DNA from: a virus
Virus record (IMG/VR): IMGVR_UViG_3300030328_005445
Span: 1 to 21,948 of that record
Reading direction: 5' to 3' (one strand)
Length of the DNA stretch: 21,948 bases
This document shows, piece after piece, positions 14,459-21,379 of the stretch. The translations under genes and the position numbers were made by a program. Every line of letters begins with the position of its first letter. The stretch's first letter is position 1. Below the pieces are notes generated by a model, which was not told where the DNA came from, searched no databases, and worked only from the letters and a program-made list of their open reading frames with translations.

Positions 14459-14758
14459 ATGGGTGACTCAACATCTACCAAAGAGTTTGAATTGCCATTA
14501 CACCTGCAACTTGCCATGCGCAAAGCAGAATTAGAAGCACAAGAATTAACCTGGGACCAGCTTTATATTGCGTTGTTAAATTTATATCATCAACGTCTTT
14601 TCGAAATACAAGCTGTAAAAGACATGCTACAAGCTGAGAATATTGAGTTAGAGTTTGATATTCCAAGTGATATAGAGCTAGCACAGCTAGCCCTAACAAT
14701 CATGGCTAACCAAGACGATGATGAAGAGGATGATGATTTAACACCTTTCTTTGGTTGA
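14459..14758 (+). CDS. NblA-like small helical protein with acidic tail
   Basis: Residues 9-58 align without gaps to the NblA/Ycf18 pattern as I remember it: FELPLHLQLAMRK (NblA F-x-L-x-x-x-x-Q-F-x-L), then LTWDQL (ISREDL or MSxEQA), then LLNLYHQRL (LxxLYxQM), then VKDML. NblA is a small two-helix adaptor that binds phycobilisomes and directs them to Clp protease. Several freshwater cyanophages carry nblA. Differences here are an extra hydrophobic segment (about 62-83) and a strongly acidic end (QDDDEEDDD) that typical 55-65-residue NblA proteins lack. Expressed after the endolysin, it ends 1 base before the convergent minus-strand gene. It may instead be an unrelated coiled-coil virion protein. 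Confidence 0.55.
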   Translation: MGDSTSTKEFELPLHLQLAMRKAELEAQELTWDQLYIALLNLYHQRLFEIQAVKDMLQAENIELEFDIPSDIELAQLALTIMANQDDDEEDDDLTPFFG

Positions 14759-14759
14759 G

Positions 14760-15266
14760 TTACAAAGCTATTAATCTAGTTAAATACCACTGAGCCTTCT
14801 TCAGTGATTCAATACCCCCTTTATGCTTTTCGCGCCAAACATATTTTGCTACGTTACCTTTTAGGTAGCCTCTATATTCTTCTGGCGTTAGCTGTGCTTC
14901 GATGGCTTCAATACACTCAAGTCCTCCATCGTTGTAGTGAGAAGGGTGATTAACATTATCAACAAAAATTTCTTCGTGTTTTTTTACATAGTCATTCCAT
15001 ATTTTTTTGTCATACGTTATTTCATTGTCATCACCACTTGTATCAACAGCCCAAGGTACAGGACAAATACCTCCAGGACAATCTGATACTTCTTCTTCTG
15101 AAGTTACCGGTTCAAACCAGCTATCATCTTTCTTTGTTTCTTCTCGTCCATTTCCATTTCCTCCGGTGCGAAGTCGCCCATATCCACCATCAATTGTCGT
15201 GGTTGAGGCATTGCTCCCATTGCTATTCCCTGTTCCGCGCTCGGAATTGTGCCCGTTACTCCGCAT
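14760..15266 (-). CDS. DUF3310 (T7 gp1.7-like) protein; start uncertain
   Basis: Residues about 105-166 carry the DUF3310 signature: VNHPSHYNDGGLECIEAIEA, then YLKGNVAKYVWREKHKGG and LKKAQWYLTRLI. The family includes phage T7 gp1.7, a nucleotide kinase, and it fits with dCTP deaminase nearby. The start is a problem. The only ATG in frame (15266) lies 163 bases inside the upstream gene 15104-15463, and the first 45 or so residues are a Gly/Asn/Ser-rich shadow of that gene. AGAGGA stands about 9 bases before this ATG. No other usual start exists between the overlap and the domain. Since the frame is -1 to the upstream gene, a 234-residue fusion made by frameshifting, or a missing base in the sequence, is an alternative. 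Confidence 0.7.
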   Translation of the reverse strand: MRSNGHNSERGTGNSNGSNASTTTIDGGYGRLRTGGNGNGREETKKDDSWFEPVTSEEEVSDCPGGICPVPWAVDTSGDDNEITYDKKIWNDYVKKHEEIFVDNVNHPSHYNDGGLECIEAIEAQLTPEEYRGYLKGNVAKYVWREKHKGGIESLKKAQWYLTRLIAL

Positions 15267-15463
15267 CGTTGTAGTTCCTCTGGATCAATGGCTAAGTTAG
15301 TACGAGGACGCATTTCTTGTGTTACTGCAAGTCCTCTATTGAATTGATCATACACTGGAACGTCGTTATTTTCATTATCTAATTCTTGTCCAAAATCAGA
15401 AATTGTAACCATACGAGTCTTAAGCTCGTCATTGTCCTTAATAAAAGAGGATAAAAAATCCAT
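15104..15463 (-). CDS. Unrecognised protein upstream of, and overlapping, the DUF3310 gene
   Basis: The 119-residue frame starts at ATG 15463 beside a divergent promoter region. The product is acidic at first (SSFIKDNDELKTRM) with a Pro/Met-rich part (IAMGAMPQPRQLMVDMGDF) and a charged helical end (EEMEMDEKKQRKM). It resembles no family I know. Its last 163 bases are shared with the frame of the DUF3310 protein in the -1 phase. If the two are read as one, this would be an N-terminal extension of the DUF3310 protein. Confidence 0.65.
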   Translation of the reverse strand: MDFLSSFIKDNDELKTRMVTISDFGQELDNENNDVPVYDQFNRGLAVTQEMRPRTNLAIDPEELQRCGVTGTIPSAEQGIAMGAMPQPRQLMVDMGDFAPEEMEMDEKKQRKMIAGLNR

Positions 15464-15490
15464 GTCGTTTTATTCTCATTAGTTAAGTTC

Positions 15491-15510
15491 AATTATAATT
15501 CAACTATGAT
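15491..15510. promoter_or_regulatory. Divergent promoter region with palindromic -10 box
   Basis: AATTATAATT at 15491-15500 is a perfect palindrome that holds TATAAT on both strands, and TATGAT follows at 15505-15510. It lies between the minus gene starting at 15463 and the plus gene starting at 15528. Either strand could be served; -35 boxes are weak. Confidence 0.4.
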
Positions 15511-15527
15511 AATTTCTAAAAATAATA

Positions 15528-15869
15528 GTGGCAGCTAGCTCTGGTGGATTTGTTAATGATCTAACTCCTGAGCGAGCGTATGACGTAGATATTCGCCGTT
15601 TGGAAGATGACGAGAAACGTACTGCGTATGCTGGGGACATTCGCAACGAGCGACAGCAAGATCGTGTTGAAAAGTTTTTGAGAGCAAAGAGATCAGCCGG
15701 AAAGTTTCGGCAGAAGATGAATTACGATCAACCATTTACAGATAGGCAAGGACAAACACCAGCTTTTATTGAAGGAGACCCCTTTGGAAAAGCAGGCGCG
15801 ACTAACTATGCAAATAAACCACAACCTTCAACAAATCGTTTGTACTATCCATACACAAGTTTTTCTTAA
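15528..15869 (+). CDS. Unrecognised plus-strand gene inside the minus-strand cassette
   Basis: The frame starts with GTG at 15528; there is no clear Shine-Dalgarno sequence, so the start is provisional. The 113-residue product is hydrophilic, rich in Arg, Asp and Glu in its first half (PERAYDVDIRRLEDDEKRTA) with a likely helix at about 18-65. It is followed by a Gly/Pro/Tyr-rich, probably extended end (PSTNRLYYPYTSF). Its stop codon overlaps the stop of dCTP deaminase on the other strand by 3 bases within a 4-base overlap. It could be a virion or small regulatory protein. No family recognised. Confidence 0.6.
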   Translation: MAASSGGFVNDLTPERAYDVDIRRLEDDEKRTAYAGDIRNERQQDRVEKFLRAKRSAGKFRQKMNYDQPFTDRQGQTPAFIEGDPFGKAGATNYANKPQPSTNRLYYPYTSFS

Positions 15870-16450
15870 ACCTTAGATAAGACTACTTCATACGGTTGTT
15901 TTTGATATTTTCCTTTACGCATTTGATAATCAACTTCGCAAGGTTCTCCTTGAAAGAATAACAACTGGCAGATTCCTTCGTTAGCGTAGATTTTATTAAA
16001 CAAAGGAGTACAGTTGCTAATTTCTAATGTCAAATGGCCTTCCCAACCAGCTTCTGCTGGTGTAATATTTGCCATAATTCCAGCTCTTGCATATGTACTT
16101 TTACCTACTGCAACTACGGTAACGTCGCGGGGTAAAGCCAAGCGTTCAACAGCAACGCCGAGGCAATAGCCAAAAGGAGGAATAATAAAATAGCGTCCGT
16201 GTTCATCTTCATGGAGTTCAGTTTCTTTTAGGATTTCAGGATCAAAGTTTTTAGCATCACACATACCGTGCGGGACGCCACCAAATAACAAACATTGATT
16301 AGGTGATAGCCGAATATCATAACCATAGGAACTAAGACCGTAGCTAAGAATAGGAACTTCATTTTCCTTATTAATTAGAGAAGGTTGGAAGGGAGTAATC
16401 ATCCCTTCTTCTGCAAATACACGAATTTCTTTATCGCTTAAAACCGTCAT
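15866..16450 (-). CDS. dcd: dCTP deaminase (possibly bifunctional dUTP-forming type)
   Basis: The enzyme converts dCTP to dUTP to feed dTTP synthesis. The 194-residue protein has the Dcd/dUTPase landmarks in order: LSSYGYDIRLS at 39-49, GKSTYARAGI at 116-125 (Ser118 and Arg122 correspond to the E. coli Ser111 and Arg115), and AGWEGHLTLEISN at 134-146, with Glu143 in the place of the catalytic Glu138. A trimer is the usual form. A few residues in this group decide whether dUTP is also hydrolysed to dUMP, which I cannot tell here. It is followed by a convergent gene and lies 23 bases after the methyltransferase gene. The palindrome GAACTCAGTTC (16456-16466) sits just before its start. Confidence 0.92.
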   Translation of the reverse strand: MTVLSDKEIRVFAEEGMITPFQPSLINKENEVPILSYGLSSYGYDIRLSPNQCLLFGGVPHGMCDAKNFDPEILKETELHEDEHGRYFIIPPFGYCLGVAVERLALPRDVTVVAVGKSTYARAGIMANITPAEAGWEGHLTLEISNCTPLFNKIYANEGICQLLFFQGEPCEVDYQMRKGKYQKQPYEVVLSKV

Positions 16451-16473
16451 AACTAGAACTCAGTTCAAATATT

Positions 16474-17067
16474 TTACACAATAATTCTGCCTTTTTCAGA
16501 ATAAATATTAATAAATTCTTGAGTAGCTTCTTCTATATTGTTTCTTGGTTGCAGATAAACAACTAAGCTGCAACCTGTATTTCTTGACAAAATTTTATCG
16601 TCAGCATAATAATGACGAGTTAACGTAGGTCTTGATTTTAAAATACAGACAGGGTAATCAAAAATATCCTGACAATACATTGTCATATCAATAAAGTTAG
16701 AAAAATATAAACCTTGTTCAATTTCTCCCGATAACCATTTACGTTTTAATGTTCTCCACCATAAAGCATGGCCTGAAGTTAGTGTTGGAGATAATCCTCT
16801 TGTTATTTTCCAGCGTTGGCTTTTCTTGTGCCAAAAATAAGATTGGCTTGGAGGAAATAAATAAACATTACCAAACCATTTTTCTTCATTTAAGCCATCT
16901 TCTTTTGGAGTGTAGTAGTGTTTTGCTCCGACGTATTCGTTAGCAAATGCAGAGCTAGCTGGATCGAGATCAATTTGACCCATAAGGAGATGGGCAGAGT
17001 CAACCAAATCACGGTTAGTAATCCATTCAAATTCTTCTGAGCGTACGTTACCTCGCTTAAGACCCAT
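16474..17067 (-). CDS. Dam-like phage DNA methyltransferase with altered motif IV
   Basis: The layout follows the phage N6-adenine methyltransferase family (Dam, Pfam PF05869). IDLDPASS at 32-39 stands for motif I-like (D/E)LDA.AS, then AN, KHYYTPKEDGL, a conserved Trp (W64) and GNVYLFPPS. In active members the last element is NPPY or DPPY, the catalytic tetrapeptide; here it is FPPS (71-74), lacking both the amide and the aromatic residue. The rest (WKITRGLSPTLTSGH and onward) looks intact and strongly conserved in style, not decayed. It may be inactive, have another substrate, or be a binding protein. ATG overlaps the stop of the upstream gene (TAATG). Confidence 0.7.
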   Translation of the reverse strand: MGLKRGNVRSEEFEWITNRDLVDSAHLLMGQIDLDPASSAFANEYVGAKHYYTPKEDGLNEEKWFGNVYLFPPSQSYFWHKKSQRWKITRGLSPTLTSGHALWWRTLKRKWLSGEIEQGLYFSNFIDMTMYCQDIFDYPVCILKSRPTLTRHYYADDKILSRNTGCSLVVYLQPRNNIEEATQEFINIYSEKGRIIV

Positions 17068-17450
17068 TACTCAGATTCTTTATTATAGTCAATATAAAAA
17101 TAACGCATGCCTTGGTGATCGTTAAGAATGTAACCAGCTCCTGCGGTAGGGTCAATCTTTTGAACTGATTCTAAAATTCGTCTAAAAGATTCAGAAAGAT
17201 CTTCATTATTAGATGATTCTGCGTCTTCCTTAGCACTATGCAATTCACTTAAAGTCAACCAAAACATTGTACGTTCCGTATTGTTTGGTTGAAAACACAT
17301 TGCCCCTGGTCCTTCTATTTCCCAAAACTTTATATATTCTTTACCCATGTCACCAAGAATTAGCTTGATAGTGGCATCGGCATATTTGACGCTATTACCA
17401 TCAAGATCTTTTCCACACAAAGCAGTAAGAAGTTTTTCGCGTCTATCCAT
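17067..17450 (-). CDS. Unrecognised protein of the minus-strand cassette
   Basis: The 127-residue protein starts MDRREKLLTALCGKD, and overlaps the preceding gene by 8 bases and the methyltransferase gene by 1. It looks globular and alpha/beta: a helical start, a strand-helix middle (EYIKFWEIEGPGAMCF), a charged helix with a low-complexity insert (AESSNNEDL) and a strand end with YFYIDY. No motif known to me. Tight packing suggests it is made with its neighbours early in infection. Confidence 0.8.
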   Translation of the reverse strand: MDRREKLLTALCGKDLDGNSVKYADATIKLILGDMGKEYIKFWEIEGPGAMCFQPNNTERTMFWLTLSELHSAKEDAESSNNEDLSESFRRILESVQKIDPTAGAGYILNDHQGMRYFYIDYNKESE

Positions 17451-17904
17451 TTTTTAAAAGTTTTTGTTTTTGAAGTATTGAAAGCATTTTAGGTAACGGC
17501 TGATAAATAACAACCATTTTTCCTAAGATACCACGTTTTTTTATTAGTTTTCCATTCTCATCTTTTACTTTATCAAACTCACCAGAACGAATTAAATACT
17601 CAGCCACACAACGTAAACGACGCTTTAAAGGAAGATCTGCATTTGGAAAACGACTACAAATAGTTTCTGGTTTCATATCTTGAAAAGCTAAACGTAATCG
17701 ATTAGCTAATGTCATGCTGCTATTAGGATCTTCTAATTCAAAATCACGAATTGATTGAACATAACGGCGCATAATATTTTCATCAAAAGAACCTTGAGGA
17801 GGTAGAAATTTCTCTACTTGAGTAGCTAAACTTTTTGGTAAGTTCTTTTGATAGTTATCAAAAGTAAGTTCAGCTATTTTTATTCCATCAAAACGATGCG
17901 TCAT
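17443..17904 (-). CDS. Unrecognised protein, possible winged-helix end
   Basis: The 153-residue protein begins 1 base after the stop of the HTH gene. It is basic, mostly helical, and its C-terminal part reads helix (RRLRCVAEYLIRSGEF), then a Lys-rich hairpin (VKDENGKLIKKRG) and a strand (KMVVIYQPL). That would suit a winged-helix DNA-binding domain. Following a clear HTH gene, it could be a second regulator or a replication accessory. The assignment is weak. Confidence 0.78.
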   Translation of the reverse strand: MTHRFDGIKIAELTFDNYQKNLPKSLATQVEKFLPPQGSFDENIMRRYVQSIRDFELEDPNSSMTLANRLRLAFQDMKPETICSRFPNADLPLKRRLRCVAEYLIRSGEFDKVKDENGKLIKKRGILGKMVVIYQPLPKMLSILQKQKLLKNG

Positions 17905-17905
17905 T

Positions 17906-18370
17906 TTAATCTTCTACATTAGGAACAGAAGGATCAGGTATATGATCTAAATTCCTGCGTAAATCACCGGAATATAAATCAACAGAATTAATAGGATCAA
18001 ATGTTCTCAGATTAACATCTTCTCCTTTCCTGTAAGAAAGAATAAGCTGATTCCAAGGAATACGAATCATCTTTTTATGTGTTCCAACAGGCATAACAAT
18101 ATAATGAACACCTTGTTGCCAACCAAAATCTTTTCTTTTTTTACCTTGCAAAATCCAATTTCGAATTGTTTGATCTGTTACATTTAAACGACGCGCACAT
18201 TCTTCAGTAGAAATATATTCATCAGAATAAACCTCGGGTGATACTAGGTCAGTTTCTTCGTTTTGGTATCGACTGTGCCACATTGAAGACAAAATATTTC
18301 GAATTCCACGTAATTCAGCATTAATAGAATTCAATGCCTTAACGATTCCGCCTGTTTCAGTCTTGCTCAT
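17906..18370 (-). CDS. Helix-turn-helix regulator (excisionase/MerR-like), first gene of minus operon
   Basis: The 154-residue protein has an N-terminal amphipathic helix (about 9-30, likely dimerisation) and a helix-turn-helix at about 52-76: YISTEECARRLNVTDQTIRNWILQG. That is the pattern of the DNA-binding part of excisionases and MerR regulators. A following wing (VHYIVMPVG, MIRIPWNQLI) completes the fold. The acidic end (PDPSVPNVED) may contact partners. It is the first gene after a 32-base divergent gap and so may control its own operon and the oppositely directed fibre region. No ligand-binding domain is seen. Confidence 0.8.
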   Translation of the reverse strand: MSKTETGGIVKALNSINAELRGIRNILSSMWHSRYQNEETDLVSPEVYSDEYISTEECARRLNVTDQTIRNWILQGKKRKDFGWQQGVHYIVMPVGTHKKMIRIPWNQLILSYRKGEDVNLRTFDPINSVDLYSGDLRRNLDHIPDPSVPNVED

Positions 18371-18402
18371 CGCAAAAGGTTTTAATTAATGCTACACTTT
18401 CA
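18371..18402. promoter_or_regulatory. Short divergent gap between HTH regulator and membrane protein genes
   Basis: Only 32 bases separate the two divergent start codons. TACACT at 18393-18398 could be a plus-strand -10 but lies 4 bases from the ATG, and TTAATTAA at 18382-18389 is palindromic. Promoters serving these genes must overlap coding sequence, or the transcripts are nearly leaderless. Confidence 0.3.
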
Positions 18403-18864
18403 ATGAACAATAACCCAGTACTAATGGAAGATCAAGTCCCTTCCAGCAAGCAATATGTAACCCCTGGGCAAATGCCGCAAGAAAATAATTATTTTACAGA
18501 CCCAACTGGACCACGCTATCAAAATCCAGCTGAATTTGATCAAGCAATGTATGAACAGGCTATGGCAGCACAAACTCCTCAGCCACAACAACCAGGAGTA
18601 AAATTTAATGTGCCTGACTTTGAGGCAATGAGAAAAGAGGCTTTACAACAAGCTATCCAGCAAGTTACTCAAGCTCCTGCACCTCCTGCTCAAATGCAAC
18701 AAGCAGTCCAAGAAGAACCTAAAATTGTTTATGTAAGAAGGAATTTAACATTAGCAGAAATTTTAGTTATTTTTGTTCTTGCCAGTGGCATCGTCTTAGG
18801 TGTACAAGGTATTTGGTCATTTGCAACAGATATTTTACCTCGAATTGAAATTCGCGATAAATAA
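18403..18864 (+). CDS. Single-pass membrane protein with Pro/Gln-rich N-terminus
   Basis: The 153-residue protein has a long hydrophilic, Pro/Gln/Met-rich first part with a helix near 72-90 (FEAMRKEALQQAIQQV). At the C-terminal end, KIVYVRRNLTLAEI is followed by one transmembrane helix at about 117-140 (LVIFVLASGIVLGVQGIWSF) and a short charged tail. The two Arg before the helix suggest a cytoplasmic N-terminus. I remember similar small proteins in cyanophages, without known function. Candidate roles are a holin-like or superinfection-related membrane protein, or a tail-fibre accessory; a holin with one C-terminal helix is possible but unproven. Confidence 0.75.
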   Translation: MNNNPVLMEDQVPSSKQYVTPGQMPQENNYFTDPTGPRYQNPAEFDQAMYEQAMAAQTPQPQQPGVKFNVPDFEAMRKEALQQAIQQVTQAPAPPAQMQQAVQEEPKIVYVRRNLTLAEILVIFVLASGIVLGVQGIWSFATDILPRIEIRDK

Positions 18865-18871
18865 GCAGTCC

Positions 18872-18877
18872 TATAAT
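18872..18877 (+). promoter_or_regulatory. Candidate -10 (TATAAT) before the tail fibre gene
   Basis: TATAAT lies 28 bases before the GTG at 18906 and is bracketed by TCCTA (18869-18873) and TAGGA (18884-18888), which can form a short hairpin. TATAAATA, the form of T4 late promoters, occurs at 18897-18904, but it touches the start codon and so cannot serve this gene. Confidence 0.4.
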
Positions 18878-18905
18878 ATCAGTTAGGATTTGACTTTATA
18901 AATAG

Positions 18906-21338
18906 GTGGCAAATAGAAAGATCTCACAATTTCCGACGATTGAATCGGTAGATATTGCCAATGCAGATCTTCTGACCCTGGTTCATGTCTTTGAAGTTGA
19001 CCCTGCGTTAAGAAATAAAAAGATATCTTTTAGTGGTTTTAGAGACTATCTTGATCAATATTATATCAATGTAGGAGAAGATCCTACTTATAACAACATT
19101 ACTATTACAGGTAATTTAGGTGTAAGCGGCGATACTAGTCTTAATAATCTTACAGTTAGTGGTAATTCAGATTTTCAAGCGGTTATTGTTGGGGGTGATC
19201 TAACAACTAGTGGAAGTTTTTCTGTAACAGGAACGATCACTGGTAGTCAAATTGAAGTTAATAATGTTATTGCAGATTTTATTGAAATTAGTTCAGGCAA
19301 TTTTACGATTGTTACTGGCACAACAATAGATTTTGTTACGGGTTTCTTTGACACCATGTCAGGTGCGACCCTCACAGGAGAAAGTTTTGGTGTTGTTTCT
19401 GGAATTATTGTTGATGCTGATATCAACGACTTATACGCACAAGTAGCTCAAATAGATACTCTTAATGTAAACAATGCGACATTTACAGGAGTTTTAACTC
19501 ATAGTGGCACTATTAATAGCAATGACATTAATGCAACAGGCACTATTTCTGGTGCGACGATTACAGGTGACATCGGAAAATATACGACACTTACAGGTCA
19601 AACAGCCGTATTTACAACACAAGTCTCTGGTACAACCATTACCGGTGACTCTGCTTTCTTTGAAAGAACAACAGGAACATTTATTGATGTAACAAATTTA
19701 TCTGGTACAACAATCACTGGTGACAATGGCCAGTTTTTAAATGTTACTGGATTTAGTTCACACTTTACTTCTTTATCCGGCACAACAATTACAGGTGATA
19801 CTGCCAATTTAGCAGCTACTCACGGCACATCAGGATTTTTCACTTATCTATCTGGTACTACTGTTACTGGTGCTTCTGGTTTATTTACTTCATTACAAGC
19901 TCAAACATTAACTGCAGCAAACTTACAATTTAGTGGCGACCAAACTGTTAGTGGTAGCTTTACTGTATTAGAAAATTTACTAGTTAGTGGTTCAGGTTAC
20001 TTCGCTTCTGGTGTAACAATTACAGGAGAAGTAAGTGGTGAAACAATTACAGCACAGTCAGGTAATTTTGATACTATTATTACCTCTCCTTTAATTACTG
20101 GAACTTTATCAGGTGACAATGTATATGTAAGCGGAACCATTACAGGAACAACTCTTTCTACAACAAGTGGACATTTTGTAACTGCTACAGGTACTACTGC
20201 TTCCTTTACAACCTTTACAGGAACAAGTGGAGTCTTTACTAACGTAACAGGTACTTCATTCTCGGGAACAACAATTCATGCACAGACTGGTGTATTTGCT
20301 TCTGGAACTGCATTAAGACCTTCTATTAGTTTTGAAGGACAAGATGACACAGGTATCTTTGTTACCAGTGGAACTATTGATGGTAACCCAGCACAAGAAA
20401 AATATCTAGGTTTTACTACTAGTGGTCAGGAACGTTTCCGTATCAGTCGTTATGGTGCCCTGGGAATCTCAGGAGAAAACTACGGTGCTCATGGACAGGT
20501 TTTAGTTTCGCAAGGAGCAGGTGAAGCCCCTATTTGGACTAGCACGATTAGTGGCATTGTTATTAGTGGTGGTGAAATATCAATTACTGGTGACTTATTT
20601 GTTAGTAATACAATTACTGGCTATCGCATTTCAGGTGAATTTATTGATGCAGTACAAGAAATAACAGCAGCAAGCGGCGCATTTGCAGGTACTGTTACAG
20701 GTTTGACTGTACTTGCTAATACTGTTTCAGGTGCAACAATTTCAGGCCAAACAGTTACAGGTGTTAGAGCATTATTTGCAACAGGTACTTTCCAAGATTT
20801 ATTTGTCGATGATGACTTTGTTATTGGAGACAACCTTACTGTTAGTGGTGATTTAGAAGTCAGTGGCAATTCAGTCTTTGATAGTGGCATTGTTGTTAGT
20901 GGCTCCAGTGTTTTCCGTGAAGGCATTACAGTTACCGGTACAAGTAATTTTGTTAGCGGAATTCTTATCGGACAAAACCTAACAGTAACTGGAACTATTT
21001 CTGGTACTACTGTTACTGGAGAAACAGCAACCTTTACAACTGGTCAGTTCAATGATCTTTATATTGACGATATTTTTATTGTTGGAGACAACTTAACTGT
21101 TAGTGGAGATTTAAACGTAAGTGGAGAAGCTTATTTCCAGAGTGGATTACTAAGTCGAGATCAAGCTTTCTTCCCCTCAGGAAACCAAGCTAATCCTGGA
21201 ATCACTTTTATTGATGATGCCAACACAGGTTTATATAGCAGCTCAGGAGATGCAATTGAATTCACTGCTGGTGCAAGCAGAAAAGCGACAATCTCTTCTG
21301 GTGTCTATGGTGCGGTCCTAACAATTTGGGGTAACTGA
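18906..21338 (+). CDS. Repeat-rich tail fibre protein
   Basis: The 810-residue protein starts at GTG 18906. Residues 1-50 (NRKISQFPTIESVDIANADL ... YLDQYY) form the type of N-terminal anchor that joins fibres to the tail or baseplate. The body is built of short beta repeats with TxSGTTITGD-like turns. Four copies keep an exact 25-residue period (from residue 241), and an 86-residue module (TGxFxDLxxDDxFxxGDNLTVSGDL) is repeated at residues 626 and 712. Two globular insertions with xITFxDDxxTGxYS features are seen near 472-540 and 760-800. The protein probably forms a trimeric beta-helical fibre for host recognition. A second, related gene follows after 41 bases. Synonymous codons differ between repeats, so they are old, not freshly copied. 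Confidence 0.85.
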   Translation: MANRKISQFPTIESVDIANADLLTLVHVFEVDPALRNKKISFSGFRDYLDQYYINVGEDPTYNNITITGNLGVSGDTSLNNLTVSGNSDFQAVIVGGDLTTSGSFSVTGTITGSQIEVNNVIADFIEISSGNFTIVTGTTIDFVTGFFDTMSGATLTGESFGVVSGIIVDADINDLYAQVAQIDTLNVNNATFTGVLTHSGTINSNDINATGTISGATITGDIGKYTTLTGQTAVFTTQVSGTTITGDSAFFERTTGTFIDVTNLSGTTITGDNGQFLNVTGFSSHFTSLSGTTITGDTANLAATHGTSGFFTYLSGTTVTGASGLFTSLQAQTLTAANLQFSGDQTVSGSFTVLENLLVSGSGYFASGVTITGEVSGETITAQSGNFDTIITSPLITGTLSGDNVYVSGTITGTTLSTTSGHFVTATGTTASFTTFTGTSGVFTNVTGTSFSGTTIHAQTGVFASGTALRPSISFEGQDDTGIFVTSGTIDGNPAQEKYLGFTTSGQERFRISRYGALGISGENYGAHGQVLVSQGAGEAPIWTSTISGIVISGGEISITGDLFVSNTITGYRISGEFIDAVQEITAASGAFAGTVTGLTVLANTVSGATISGQTVTGVRALFATGTFQDLFVDDDFVIGDNLTVSGDLEVSGNSVFDSGIVVSGSSVFREGITVTGTSNFVSGILIGQNLTVTGTISGTTVTGETATFTTGQFNDLYIDDIFIVGDNLTVSGDLNVSGEAYFQSGLLSRDQAFFPSGNQANPGITFIDDANTGLYSSSGDAIEFTAGASRKATISSGVYGAVLTIWGN
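19626..19925 (+). repeat. Four 75-base tandem units in the fibre gene
   Basis: SGTTITGD-type octapeptides start at 19626, 19701, 19776 and 19851, spaced exactly 75 bases (25 residues) apart. A looser copy starts at 19548. The DNA of the units differs mainly at third codon positions. Confidence 0.8.
20781..21110 (+). repeat. 86-residue duplicated module in the fibre gene
   Basis: The segment starting at 20781 (TGTFQDLFVDDDFVIGDN) recurs at 21039 (TGQFNDLYIDDIFIVGDN), 258 bases apart, and both continue LTVSGDLxVSG. The first copy runs into the second, giving a tandem duplication inside the distal shaft. Confidence 0.7.
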
Positions 21339-21379
21339 GTTAGAATGTATTTAAAAGTAGTAGCTGAGATCTTTTAATC

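Noticed and set aside
14640-14695. GCTAGC repeats resembling an operator
   Set aside because: GAGCTAGCACAGCTAGCC is coding sequence (ELAQLAL) in a convincing gene; repeated Leu/Ala codons explain it.
15007-15300. 97-residue plus-strand frame opposite the DUF3310 region
   Set aside because: Pro/Ser-rich shadow of two minus-strand genes, no ribosome binding site, no recognisable motif.
18897-18904. TATAAATA identical to the T4 late promoter consensus
   Set aside because: It ends 1 base before the start codon at 18906, so a transcript from it would begin inside the gene. Probably chance in A/T-rich DNA.
19598-20926. Minus-strand frames with repeated VSPVIVVPD-like sequence
   Set aside because: These are mirror images of the SGTTITGD repeats of the fibre gene and carry no signals of their own.
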